From positions 62,001 to 126,000 of the forward strand of contig NZ_AULL01000013.1 in assembly GCF_000422265.1 (NCBI RefSeq): a DNA stretch of 64,000 nucleotides, in the 5' to 3' direction. Position numbers and translations under genes: made by a program. This document shows positions 8,524 through 16,493 of this stretch, piece by piece. The stretch's first letter is position 1. The number at the start of each line of letters is the position of its first letter. The notes under the pieces are model-generated. The model was given only the letters and a program-made list of their open reading frames with translations. It made no database searches and was not told the origin of the DNA. Source of the stretch: Kaistella palustris DSM 21579. GTDB lineage: Bacteria; Bacteroidota; Bacteroidia; Flavobacteriales; Weeksellaceae.

Positions 8524-9453
8524 TTAAAAATAATTTAAACCAGCTGCCACCAAAACAGCCATTGCCAGAGTTAAAATTCCTACCTGCTTCAGGAAAGGAT
8601 CCAGTTCCTTTGGTTCTTTTACCTGCATGATCTTTCTACGCAATGCTGCCATAGGAAACATAAGAATAAAGAAGATAAACGCGTAGTATTTCCCTTCGGT
8701 ATGCAGGCCGTTCATCATCATAAATACGAGCACCAACAGCAAAGGAAACTGCAGTAAAATGATTTCATAAACCATGGCTTTTTTGAAACCCAGTCGCAGC
8801 GCTAATGTTTTTTTTCCGCTTAAAGCATCGCTTTCAATATCACGCATATTATTCAGGTTTAAAACTGCAGCACTTAACATACCAACTGCAACGGCCGGCA
8901 AAAGAATATCCCAGTCAAAAGTTTTCGTGAACAGAAAATAACTGCCGCAAACCGATACAAGACCGAAAAATATAAAAACAAAAATATCGCCCAAACCCAT
9001 ATAACCATACGGTTTTTTCCCCACAGTATACCCAACAGCTGCCAGAATACAGGCAATGCCGAGGCCAACAAAAATATAAAATTCCTGCATGAGATTTTCA
9101 CGGAAGAAGGCAAAATATAACAGGGCAAGCGTTGCCAACAGTGACAGTACAGAAAAAAGTATGACGCCATTGCGCATCTGTAAAGCAGTGATTCTTCCCG
9201 ATGCAACAGCCCGCTGTTCGGCAACATTGTGGCGAAATTCATCCGTTCCTTTGATCCCATCGCCATAGTCGTTGGCAAAATTCGACAGTATCTGATAAAG
9301 TAAGGTGACCAGAATAGCAAGCGCAAAGATCTTCCAGTCCCAGGTTGCACCGTGTTCGCTCAGCCGCCACTTTGCAATAAAGGAGCCGAGAATAATGCCA
9401 CTCATCGAAAGTGGTAAGGTGCGCAAACGTGCGGCTTTGATCCAATCGGTCAT
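8524..9453 (-). CDS. menA: 1,4-dihydroxy-2-naphthoate polyprenyltransferase
   Basis: UbiA-family inner-membrane enzyme that prenylates DHNA to demethylmenaquinone. 309 residues with eight or nine membrane helices. The first Asp-rich motif is NFANDYGDGIKGTDE (about 62-76) and the second is NNMRDIESD (about 199-207); both bind the prenyl diphosphate through magnesium. The N-terminal WIKAARLRTLPLS is typical of MenA rather than UbiA. menB lies upstream on the same strand but is separated by 190 bp containing a heptad repeat, so the two probably have separate promoters. Confidence 0.93.
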   Translation of the reverse strand: MTDWIKAARLRTLPLSMSGIILGSFIAKWRLSEHGATWDWKIFALAILVTLLYQILSNFANDYGDGIKGTDEFRHNVAEQRAVASGRITALQMRNGVILFSVLSLLATLALLYFAFFRENLMQEFYIFVGLGIACILAAVGYTVGKKPYGYMGLGDIFVFIFFGLVSVCGSYFLFTKTFDWDILLPAVAVGMLSAAVLNLNNMRDIESDALSGKKTLALRLGFKKAMVYEIILLQFPLLLVLVFMMMNGLHTEGKYYAFIFFILMFPMAALRRKIMQVKEPKELDPFLKQVGILTLAMAVLVAAGLNYF

Positions 9454-9455
9454 TT

Positions 9456-9518
9456 TTAGATGTTAGATGTTAGACTTGAGACTTGAGATTTGAGACTTGA
9501 GACTTGAGACTTGAGACT
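9456..9518. repeat. Tandem heptanucleotide repeat upstream of menA
   Basis: Two TTAGATG heptamers (9456-9469) run into six GACTTGA/GATTTGA heptamers (9473-9514) ending in GACT. The rest of the 190-bp menA-menB gap (to 9643) shows no gene. Similar TTGA-centred heptads occur at 39370-39404. The array begins 3 bp upstream of the menA start codon, so it lies in its leader or promoter. Confidence 0.8.
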
Positions 9519-9643
9519 ATAGATTTCAGACGATAAAGTTTGAGATTCAAAATTCTGGAGTTCGGTTGTAGATTAAGAAATCAGCTTGGGAAATAGTACT
9601 AATCCCGCACTAAACGCTGCGTACGTAACTACTGGTTATTTTA

Positions 9644-10480
9644 TTAAGAAATCCATTTGTTGTCTCCGAAATCGGGCTTTCTCTTTTCGAGGAAGGCATT
9701 TCTGCCCTCTTTTGCTTCTTCTGTCATGTACGCGAGGCGTGTAGCTTCCCCCGCAAAAACCTGCTGGCCCACCATTCCGTCATCGGTAAGATTCATGGCG
9801 AACTTCAGCATCCGGATTGAAAGCGGCGATTTGGCTAAAATTTCCTGCGCCCATTCGTAAGCGGTATCTTCTAATTGTGCGTGCGGAATTACAGCGTTGA
9901 CCATTCCCATTTCTTCGGCTTCTCTCGCGGAATAATTTCTGCCGAGGAAGAAAATTTCACGGGCTTTTTTCTGGCCGACCATTTTTGCAAGATACGCGGA
10001 ACCGTAACCACCATCGAAACTGGTAACATCGGCATCGGTCTGTTTGAAGATCGCGTGTTCCTCGCTCGCCAAAGTCAGGTCGCAGACCACGTGAAGCGAA
10101 TGGCCGCCGCCGACAGCCCAACCATTGACCACCGCGATCACCACTTTGGGCATAAAACGGATTAAACGTTGAACCTCCAGGATATTCAGCCGGTGTCGTC
10201 CATCTTCGCCGACGTAGCCCTGCTCGCCCCGCGCTTTCTGATCACCACCGCTGCAAAAAGCGTGGCCGCCATCTTTGGGGCTCGGTCCCTCGCCGGTGAG
10301 TAAAACGACACCTACAGATGGATCTTCGGAGACATGGTAAAATGCATCATATAATTCGGAAGTTGTTTTCGGGCGGAAGGCGTTGCGGACTTCCGGACGG
10401 TTGAAGGCGATCCTTGCCACCGCACCGCACTTTTTATAAGTTATATCGTCGTATTCTTTTACGGTTTTCCAGTCGATCAT
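9644..10480 (-). CDS. menB: 1,4-dihydroxy-2-naphthoyl-CoA synthase
   Basis: Crotonase-fold enzyme that cyclises o-succinylbenzoyl-CoA in menaquinone synthesis. 278 residues, as usual. The bicarbonate-type oxyanion region VVNGWAVGGGHSLHVVCDLT (about 114-133) and the substrate loop FCSGGDQKARG near 75-85 are diagnostic of MenB rather than a general enoyl-CoA hydratase; FDGGYGSAYLA and the C-terminal KRKPDFGD also fit. A -7 element TATCTTTG lies 20 bp upstream of the ATG. Confidence 0.95.
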   Translation of the reverse strand: MIDWKTVKEYDDITYKKCGAVARIAFNRPEVRNAFRPKTTSELYDAFYHVSEDPSVGVVLLTGEGPSPKDGGHAFCSGGDQKARGEQGYVGEDGRHRLNILEVQRLIRFMPKVVIAVVNGWAVGGGHSLHVVCDLTLASEEHAIFKQTDADVTSFDGGYGSAYLAKMVGQKKAREIFFLGRNYSAREAEEMGMVNAVIPHAQLEDTAYEWAQEILAKSPLSIRMLKFAMNLTDDGMVGQQVFAGEATRLAYMTEEAKEGRNAFLEKRKPDFGDNKWIS

Positions 10481-10500
10481 TTTATCTAAAATTTGTGCCG

Positions 10501-10508
10501 CAAAGATA
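10501..10508 (-). promoter_or_regulatory. -7 element of menB
   Basis: On the minus strand TATCTTTG, an exact match to TAnnTTTG, ends 20 bp before the menB ATG. No clear -33 partner is visible. Confidence 0.5.
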
Positions 10509-10603
10509 GGGAAATTTTGGGGAGCAGCGCGGCACCGGCGCGGGGTTTCAATAAGGTCCGGGTGTGGAAAAATTGCTGATAAATGCGATAGTTAAAAATA
10601 TTT

Positions 10604-10834
10604 TTATTGGTCTGCTCGCGGATCTTCGTAATTTTCCTGAAGTATTTTCGCGGCAAGTTCGAGATCGCGCTCGCTTACCAGCAGATAATAGTTCTGCGAA
10701 ATCGGAAAAACTGCGATATTGTTTACATATTCATTTTTAATATAGCTGGGGATCTCACGCGAAGCAAGTTTTGTTTTGGCCAACTCGATTTCGTAGAGAT
10801 ACGAGGATTGAAATACAGGAATTAATTCTGACAT
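10604..10834 (-). CDS. DUF2007 (putative signal-transducing) small protein
   Basis: 76 residues from the ATG at 10834. The start MSELIPVFQSSYLYEIELAK is typical of DUF2007 proteins, which are ferredoxin-like folds with the pattern 'pVf.s.yl.eielak..L...gIp.yi.n'. An upstream in-frame start at 10879 would add 15 residues that do not resemble the family, so the internal ATG is preferred. The C-terminal VSERDLELAAKIL also fits. The role is unknown; in other proteins the fold precedes membrane or kinase domains, but here it stands alone. Confidence 0.75.
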   Translation of the reverse strand: MSELIPVFQSSYLYEIELAKTKLASREIPSYIKNEYVNNIAVFPISQNYYLLVSERDLELAAKILQENYEDPRADQ

Positions 10835-10914
10835 ACTGCAATTGTTTTGTGACAAGTTAGGTAATTTCCGGAAAGGCAAGGATGTGCCTCGAAAAAAATA
10901 CGAAAATGGTCTTT

Positions 10915-11034
10915 TAGCCCCGATTGCAGCAGAAATCTTTTCTTATAAGCGTTGGCCAAAGCCGGGCATAAGAAAAATTGGCGCGGAAAGCGGGCGGAGT
11001 CTTCGGAAGCGAAAATAATGGTGGTGCTCCTAAA
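10915..11034. repeat. Dispersed intergenic hairpin element, copy A
   Basis: Begins TAGCCCCGATTG and ends GCTCCTAAA, the same ends as the element at 58195-58271. It holds a perfect 9-bp inverted repeat, TTTTCTTAT (10938-10946) with ATAAGAAAA (10968-10976), around a GGC/GCC inner stem, and the submotifs AAAGCGGG and GGAAGCGAAA. The end overlaps the stop codon of the amino-acid permease. Confidence 0.6.
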
Positions 11035-12451
11035 GCCCGCCCTCGTGTTTTTTATTTTTATTAATGAACCAATAAACGGGCAGCCCCAATAATATAAGTA
11101 TGAAACCCGGCCAGGTATATTGCGGTTTGAACCAGATCAGCAAGGTACAGAACGCCGCACCGATGAGCAGGTAGAGTATAGGCGTAACGGGATAAAGCCA
11201 TGTGCGGTACGGCCGCTCGAGTTCCGGTTTCCTGATCCGTAAGTAGATGACACCGAAAACCGTGATCATGTAAAAAAGAACAATAACAAACGAGATCATA
11301 TCTAAAAGGTCGCCGTACTGGCCGCTCAGTGCTAAAACGCAGGCCCATATTCCCTGCATCCAGAGTGATCTGCCGGGAACACCGTGGGAATTGTTCGTAA
11401 TGGCGGACTTGAAAAAGAGGCCGTCTTTGGCCATGGTCTGAAAAACCCGCGAACCCGCCAAAACCAAGCCGTTGATACACCCAAAAGTTGAAATCATTAC
11501 GAGCACGGCCATGATCACGGTGCCGGTTTTGCCAAAGATGACCTGCGAGGCGGCCACGGCAGGGCGGTTTTTGTCAGCGAAAGCTATACCATCGCGATCC
11601 AGCGCATGCAGATATACAATATTCACCAACAAATATAAGATCATGACGATAACCGTGCCCAAAACCATTGCTTTGACGACGTTTTTTTTGGGATTCTCGA
11701 TTTCGCCGGAAACGAAAGTCACATTTTCCCAGGCGACCGAACTGAAAACCGCGCCGACCATGGCCGCAGCAATACCACCAAGCAGCGTGACGCCACCAAT
11801 GGGTTGCCAGCCTGTGGGAAGCAGGTCATTGCCCATCACTTTGCCTAAATCCTGAAAACTATGCCAACCAAAGCTCATATTGGCGGCCCACTGCGAACTT
11901 TGAACCAAAATAAAACCGAAAACGATCAGGCCAAGCAATGCGATAATTTTTGAAGAAGTAAAAACATCCTGCAAGATCTTTCCGTTTTTTAAACCTTTGG
12001 TATTGATGAATGTAAGCAGCAATATGACCACTATGGCAAGGATCTGAACCCAATTGATCTGGAAAGTGCCACTTTGAAAAAGAGGTTGCGAATTGTTGAG
12101 TGCCGGGAAAAGATAGGCTGTAAACTTGCCGAAAGCCATGGCCACGGCAGCGATGGTTCCTGTTTGGATCACTGTAAATAAGCCCCAACCGTACAGAAAT
12201 CCCGTCACCTTGCCGAAAATCTCGGTGATGTAGGTGTACTGGCCGCCGGCCTTCGGGAACATGGAGGAAAGTTCACCATATGAGATGGCCGCCGCCACGG
12301 TCATAATTCCGGTAATGACCCAAACTGTGATCAGCCAGTAACCGGAACCCAGATTCCGCATCATATCGGAACTGACTATAAAAATGCCGCTTCCGATCAT
12401 AGAACCCATGACGAGCATGGTGGCGTCCCAAAGTTTAAGTTTTTTGTTCAT
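11030..12451 (-). CDS. APC-superfamily amino acid permease
   Basis: 473 residues with about 12 membrane helices. The first helix carries GSMIGSGIF (about 16-24), the unwound substrate-binding signature of APC transporters, and helix 2-3 gives SYGELSSMFPKAGGQYTYI (58-76), matching the LAT/AAT class. VAWENVTFVSGEIENPKKNV near 243-262 is also characteristic. It imports or exchanges an amino acid across the inner membrane; the substrate cannot be told. Its stop codon lies inside a repeat element, and the upstream divergent neighbour is the DUF4920 gene. Confidence 0.88.
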   Translation of the reverse strand: MNKKLKLWDATMLVMGSMIGSGIFIVSSDMMRNLGSGYWLITVWVITGIMTVAAAISYGELSSMFPKAGGQYTYITEIFGKVTGFLYGWGLFTVIQTGTIAAVAMAFGKFTAYLFPALNNSQPLFQSGTFQINWVQILAIVVILLLTFINTKGLKNGKILQDVFTSSKIIALLGLIVFGFILVQSSQWAANMSFGWHSFQDLGKVMGNDLLPTGWQPIGGVTLLGGIAAAMVGAVFSSVAWENVTFVSGEIENPKKNVVKAMVLGTVIVMILYLLVNIVYLHALDRDGIAFADKNRPAVAASQVIFGKTGTVIMAVLVMISTFGCINGLVLAGSRVFQTMAKDGLFFKSAITNNSHGVPGRSLWMQGIWACVLALSGQYGDLLDMISFVIVLFYMITVFGVIYLRIRKPELERPYRTWLYPVTPILYLLIGAAFCTLLIWFKPQYTWPGFILILLGLPVYWFINKNKKHEGGL

Positions 12452-12610
12452 AAGGTTAATTTGAAATTCTTGGCGTAGGCTTTTGTCGTTTTATATTTTA
12501 ACGGCGTAAATATATAAATTTTCGGTAATGGTTTAGACGTTTCGGTAAGACTTAGGACAGATCTTCTGCTGATGTTTCAACTTATTAATAATGAAGTGAA
12601 GGAAAATAGT

Positions 12611-12618
12611 TACTTTTG
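12611..12618 (+). promoter_or_regulatory. -7 element deciding the DUF4920 start
   Basis: TACTTTTG matches TAnnTTTG. It overlaps an in-frame GTG at 12618, which therefore cannot be translated from this promoter; the ATG at 12633 is the likely start. Confidence 0.6.
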
Positions 12619-12632
12619 TGAAAATATATGAT

Positions 12633-13136
12633 ATGAAAAAATCAGGACTGATCATAGCGCTCGCATTTTCGACTTTTATTTTTGCCCAGGAAAGTGGGAA
12701 GAAAGCAGGTCCACCAGACGGAAATGCCCAAATTGGCGAAGTGTACGGAAAGACAGTTTCAGCAGAAATAGAAAAAAGTGCGGTTTCGCCGGCCAGTCTC
12801 AGTCAGCAGCTCGCTAAAAACAAAAAGCTTGAAAATGTAGCGGTGAAAGGAAAAGTAACCGACGTTTGTGATAAGAAAGGATGCTGGCTTACTGTAGAAA
12901 CCGCCAACAATGAAAAATTCTTTGTAAAGATGAAGGATTATGCCTTTTTCGTACCCACGGCTTTAAAAGGAAAAAATGTGATACTCGAAGGTACGGCCGA
13001 AATGAAAGTAACATCTGTGGAAGAACAAAAACATTACGCGGAAGATGCTAAAAAATCTCAGTCGGAAATTAACGCCATTACGAAACCTAAGGAAGAAATT
13101 CGGTTTGTAGCCAACGGCATCAGAGTCGTGAAGTAA
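12633..13136 (+). CDS. DUF4920 secreted protein
   Basis: 167 residues from the ATG at 12633. Residues 1-19 are a signal peptide ending FIFAQE. The mature protein has the DUF4920 core: NVAVKGKVTDVCDKKGCWLTV, with two cysteines six residues apart (CDKKGC), then FFVKMKDYAFFVPTALKGKNV, an OB-like beta barrel. The paired cysteines could bind metal or form a disulfide; this is inference. It probably acts in the periplasm. It stands alone with its own promoter and a strong terminator 19 bp after its stop. Confidence 0.82.
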   Translation: MKKSGLIIALAFSTFIFAQESGKKAGPPDGNAQIGEVYGKTVSAEIEKSAVSPASLSQQLAKNKKLENVAVKGKVTDVCDKKGCWLTVETANNEKFFVKMKDYAFFVPTALKGKNVILEGTAEMKVTSVEEQKHYAEDAKKSQSEINAITKPKEEIRFVANGIRVVK

Positions 13137-13154
13137 GCGGACAGTTTTATAATT

Positions 13155-13182
13155 AAGGAGTCTTTTTCAGGACTCCTTTTTT
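13155..13182 (+). terminator. Rho-independent terminator after the DUF4920 gene
   Basis: AAGGAGTC pairs with GGACTCCTT around a short T-rich loop, followed by a run of T. It also lies just past the stop of the convergent M14 peptidase gene and may serve both. Confidence 0.85.
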
Positions 13183-13184
13183 CT

Positions 13185-14291
13185 TTATTCAATTCTAAAA
13201 TTGACTTCGGCATCCAGTTTCGGAAATTTCTTCTCCGAAATGAATTTCTTACCCGTGCAGTCAATTTCTTTCCAACCTTTCTTTTTCCCTACATCACCCA
13301 CTTCTACAACGATTGGCGTAAAGATGATCTCATCCGCACCGTCGGGAATTTCCTCTCTGTATTGCACGGCAATATCCAGCACACAGTCAAAAGATGTATT
13401 GAGTCTTACATTGCGGTAAATTATGTCGTAATGGCTTTCTCTGTTTTGCGGAATCTCACTGTACTTCTCCCAACTGTCCGTGGCTCCGCCGAGTGCAGCC
13501 ATTGCCTTTAAACCCTCATAAAGCGCAATTGTATAATACTCGCGTGTTTTACAGCGATTATAATCATTCGGATAATGACCACCTTCAAATAAAACACAGG
13601 GCAAACCAAACTTCGTGAAATTATCGCCGGCGGAGGTGGGATAAAACTCATCACTGTAGCGCGCGATCTGATTCGGAAGTTGAGTCTGCAGCGCCTCGTA
13701 AATCCGTACTATCACTGCCATGGTTTTTTTTCGGGTTTCGGTTAAGGTCCTTTCGGGATCCTCGGAAGGTGCCAGAAAAGAAAGTGTGGCTGGATTTTCA
13801 CCATCGGTTGTAAAAATAGTGCGTTGCTCATGCAGGTTTAGGGCATAACCATAATTCCCGGTTTCGACAAGATTTTTCAGAAGTGGGAATTCTTTACTTG
13901 AAAGCTTCAGAAAGTCACGGTTAATATCTATATCCAAAGCGTTTCTGCGCGTCCATTTTTCGGCACCGTCGGGATTCAGCATCACGACAAAATCAAGCGA
14001 GATTTTTAAGAAAAGTTCTTTCCGCAACTCAGGTTGATAGCGAAAAATTTCAAGCAGGTCCAGCAGACCATGTGTAGCGTTGGATTCGTTGCCGTGCATT
14101 TGTGACCATGCAACAATTCTTACCGGTCCGTTCCCCAAGGTCATTTTATAAATCGGCTTTTCCAGAAATGAAGTTCCAAGCACCGAAATGCAATCGCTGT
14201 AATTCGCCTGTAGGTACCGAAATAATTTTTCGGGGGAAATATAGCGGTTTGGGAAATTGGGGTTTTGGCGGTAACTCAATTTTTCTGTCAT
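13185..14291 (-). CDS. M14-family zinc carboxypeptidase-like protein
   Basis: 368 residues, no signal peptide. Zinc ligands fit the M14 pattern: HGNE at about 70-73 (His and Glu) and the histidine of ALNLHEQ near 153. The substrate arginine/asparagine region NRDF near 128-131 and the general-base glutamate in VLFEGGHY near 240 are present. The later C-terminal 90 residues form a separate beta-rich region, as in the flavobacterial cytosolic M14 family. The substrate is probably a peptide or amidated small molecule. A -7 element is 24 bp upstream. Confidence 0.85.
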   Translation of the reverse strand: MTEKLSYRQNPNFPNRYISPEKLFRYLQANYSDCISVLGTSFLEKPIYKMTLGNGPVRIVAWSQMHGNESNATHGLLDLLEIFRYQPELRKELFLKISLDFVVMLNPDGAEKWTRRNALDIDINRDFLKLSSKEFPLLKNLVETGNYGYALNLHEQRTIFTTDGENPATLSFLAPSEDPERTLTETRKKTMAVIVRIYEALQTQLPNQIARYSDEFYPTSAGDNFTKFGLPCVLFEGGHYPNDYNRCKTREYYTIALYEGLKAMAALGGATDSWEKYSEIPQNRESHYDIIYRNVRLNTSFDCVLDIAVQYREEIPDGADEIIFTPIVVEVGDVGKKKGWKEIDCTGKKFISEKKFPKLDAEVNFRIE

Positions 14292-14314
14292 GTCTCAAAC
14301 TTTTTACAAATCTC

Positions 14315-14322
14315 AAATATAA
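14315..14322 (-). promoter_or_regulatory. -7 element of the M14 peptidase gene
   Basis: Minus-strand TATATTTG fits TAnnTTTG and ends 24 bp before the ATG. Confidence 0.45.
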
Positions 14323-14619
14323 TTTTTTTTCCATTAATTATTTAATTAACTTTTGTAAATTAATTAAACAGGATCAGTTGCCAGATTGTCTGTGGATTAT
14401 TTTGTGGATTGCCTTATTTTTAATGTAAATTCCTAAATATTTAAAAACCAATATTTTAAATATTTCACTTAACGTTATAGTATAACTATACTTTAACACC
14501 AAATTTAATACGAAATCGCCATTTGTGCGGTATTCACATAAACAGTTTTCGTATATACTTAATCGGAAGAAGTAAGGTTATTAACATTTGTAAACAGATT
14601 TAAAAATCTTTTATTTCGT

Positions 14620-14627
14620 TATATTTG
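14620..14627 (+). promoter_or_regulatory. -7 element of the TerC gene
   Basis: TATATTTG fits TAnnTTTG, 13 bp before the ATG at 14641, implying a leader of only several bases. Confidence 0.5.
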
Positions 14628-14640
14628 TGATATTTTTTAT

Positions 14641-15732
14641 ATGACAAACGAAATGCTTTTCATGGCAGGTTTCCTGCTTTTTATCTTTTTGATCCTGGCA
14701 CTGGATCTGGGACTGCTGAATAAGAAATCAGATGTCGTCTCAATGAAACAGGCAGGGCTTATGAGTTTCTTTGTGATCGCCCTGTCGATGTGTTTCTATT
14801 TTGTTCTACTGACATACGGTCACCTACTCCATGGCATCGACAGTATGGAAAAACTGCAGACTGTGATCAGATCTCATCACCATCCTGTGAAAATAATTCC
14901 CGGAGATCTGGAAAACAGTATACAGCTGTACAATCAAAATTTAGGACTGGAATATCTGACGGGCTACGTGGTAGAATATGCCCTTTCCGTAGATAATATT
15001 TTTGTGATGGTGCTGATATTTACAGCTTTTGGCGTAGCTCAGAAAAACTATCACCGTGTGCTGTTCTGGGGAATTCTGGGCGCGATCGTGATGCGTTTTA
15101 TATTCATATTTGTCGGTGCGGCCCTTATTGCGAAGTTCGACTGGATCATGTACGTATTCGGTGCTTTTCTTTTGTTTACTGGCATTAAGATGTTCTTCGA
15201 CAAAGACAATGACGAAAAGATTGATACCAAAAATCACCCGATCGTTAAATTTGCAAAACGGTTTTTTAAAGTCCATGACCATTTTGTCGGTAACCGGTTT
15301 TTTGTAACCATTAACGGAATCAATAAGATGACGCCGTTATTCCTCGTTCTTCTCATCATTGAAGCTACCGACCTGATATTTGCCGTAGACAGTATTCCGG
15401 CAATCTTTTCTGTGACTAAAGATCCGTACATCGTATTCTTCTCCAATATATTTGCAATCATCGGTCTGCGCTCCATGTTCTTTCTTCTGGCCGGTATAAT
15501 TGATAAGTTCCGCTTTCTGAAAATTGGTCTGGCGGTGCTGCTTGCATTTATCGGCCTGAAAATGCTGTTTCATCATTTCCTGGATGATTGGGGCTTTTCC
15601 ACCACACATTCGCTAATCATTATCGTAGCAATATTGGGATCAAGCATTCTGTTTTCGCTGCTGTTCCCCGTACAGAAAAAAGACCGCAAATTAAAATATG
15701 ATCCTGACCAGGACGATCATCTGCGTCATTAA
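14641..15732 (+). CDS. TerC/Alx-family membrane protein
   Basis: 363 residues with about nine membrane helices and the TerC signatures: LALDLGLLNKK near 19-29, VEYALSVDNIFVMVLIF near 110-126 with the acidic metal-site pair, and the repeat EATDLIFAVDSIPAIFSVT near 241-259. The central cytosolic loop is basic and acidic mixed (DKDNDEKIDTKNHP). Alx relatives export manganese and TerC relatives act in metal-ion handling at the inner membrane; which ion applies here is not visible. It is a single-gene unit with its own promoter. Confidence 0.9.
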   Translation: MTNEMLFMAGFLLFIFLILALDLGLLNKKSDVVSMKQAGLMSFFVIALSMCFYFVLLTYGHLLHGIDSMEKLQTVIRSHHHPVKIIPGDLENSIQLYNQNLGLEYLTGYVVEYALSVDNIFVMVLIFTAFGVAQKNYHRVLFWGILGAIVMRFIFIFVGAALIAKFDWIMYVFGAFLLFTGIKMFFDKDNDEKIDTKNHPIVKFAKRFFKVHDHFVGNRFFVTINGINKMTPLFLVLLIIEATDLIFAVDSIPAIFSVTKDPYIVFFSNIFAIIGLRSMFFLLAGIIDKFRFLKIGLAVLLAFIGLKMLFHHFLDDWGFSTTHSLIIIVAILGSSILFSLLFPVQKKDRKLKYDPDQDDHLRH

Positions 15733-15786
15733 TTTATCATTGTAAAATCATAAGTCACTCTAATTAAAGACATTAAATTATATTTA

Positions 15787-15865
15787 TACATTTGTAACAC
15801 GATGATTTTTGTACATGTTTACTTTTGTGTATTTAATTACAAATTATTGTTTTACATTTGTAACA
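15787..15865 (+). promoter_or_regulatory. Promoter/operator region of the XRE regulator
   Basis: The 13-mer TACATTTGTAACA occurs at 15787-15799 and 15853-15865. It contains the palindrome TACA-TT-TGTA, extended to TTACA..TGTAA in the second copy. A third site, TGTACA, is near 15810. Each 13-mer includes a TAnnTTTG -7 element, and a further TACTTTTG is at 15820-15827. The second copy ends on the start codon at 15866, which suggests autoregulation and a leaderless or nearly leaderless transcript. Confidence 0.6.
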
Positions 15866-16378
15866 ATGAGTTTGAACGACAGAATTTCAAAAGTGATCGC
15901 TTATTCCGGTCTTACCTCTTCGGAATTTGCTGATGAGATCGATGTACAGCGGTCGAACATTTCGCACATTACTTCGGGCAGAAATAAACCGTCCCTGGAT
16001 TTTATTATCAAAATAAAAGAGCGTTTTCCCGATCTGGACTGGGATTGGCTGATTACGGGCAAAGGAGAAATGCTGCAGAAAAAAGCAGACGAGCCCGTTG
16101 TTGAAAAAACGCCCAGACCTTCACTACCCGATTTGTTCTCATTAATAGATGACCAGAATTTCGGAATCACCGAAAGTGAAGATACAATCAAAAGCGAAAC
16201 ACCACGAGAATCCAATATTCCGGGCGCAAGTGCAAAGCGCGAAAAAATAAGCGATTCTCAGCGATTAGAAACTGAAAAAGATTCCCAACCTGCACAAGCT
16301 GTTGCTAATCAAGAAGTTAAAGTTAAAAGGATTGTCCTGTTCTTCGACAACGGGAAATTCGAAACATTTGAGCCGTAA
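15866..16378 (+). CDS. XRE-family helix-turn-helix regulator
   Basis: 170 residues from the ATG at 15866; the in-frame extension to 15809 would cover the promoter. Residues 1-66 are an HTH_3 domain of phage-repressor type: DRISKVIAYSGLTSSEFADEI, then QRSNISHITSGRNKPSLDF as recognition region, and FPDLDWDWLITGKGEML closing it. The remaining 100 residues are acidic, low in structure and end in a conserved-looking VKRIVLFFDNGKFETFEP, which may be a small beta-strand domain for self-association. No peptidase LexA-like domain is present. It probably represses its own gene; wider targets unknown. Confidence 0.85.
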   Translation: MSLNDRISKVIAYSGLTSSEFADEIDVQRSNISHITSGRNKPSLDFIIKIKERFPDLDWDWLITGKGEMLQKKADEPVVEKTPRPSLPDLFSLIDDQNFGITESEDTIKSETPRESNIPGASAKREKISDSQRLETEKDSQPAQAVANQEVKVKRIVLFFDNGKFETFEP

Positions 16379-16464
16379 GCGAAAAAATTTTGGGCTGATT
16401 TTTATTTGTTAAAAAAGATGTCCACTATGCGCTAAATTCAAATTTACAGTTATTCTGAATTTTG

Positions 16465-16472
16465 TATTTTTG
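16465..16472 (+). promoter_or_regulatory. -7 element of the AAA ATPase gene
   Basis: TATTTTTG fits TAnnTTTG, 21 bp before the ATG at 16494. Confidence 0.45.
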
Positions 16473-16493
16473 AGTTAAACCAAAGCTCATCAT

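Larger units (their letters stand above)
14292..14640. other. AT-rich divergent intergenic region (349 bp)
   Basis: No coding sequence. It holds the minus-strand M14 promoter element, two TTAATTAA palindromes around 14340-14366, an inverted repeat GTTATA-G-TATAAC at 14474-14486 that could be an operator, and the TerC promoter at its right end. Confidence 0.6.

Noticed and set aside
12618-12632. GTG at 12618 as the DUF4920 start
   Set aside because: It lies on the promoter -7 element and adds residues before a normal signal peptide; ATG at 12633 fits better.
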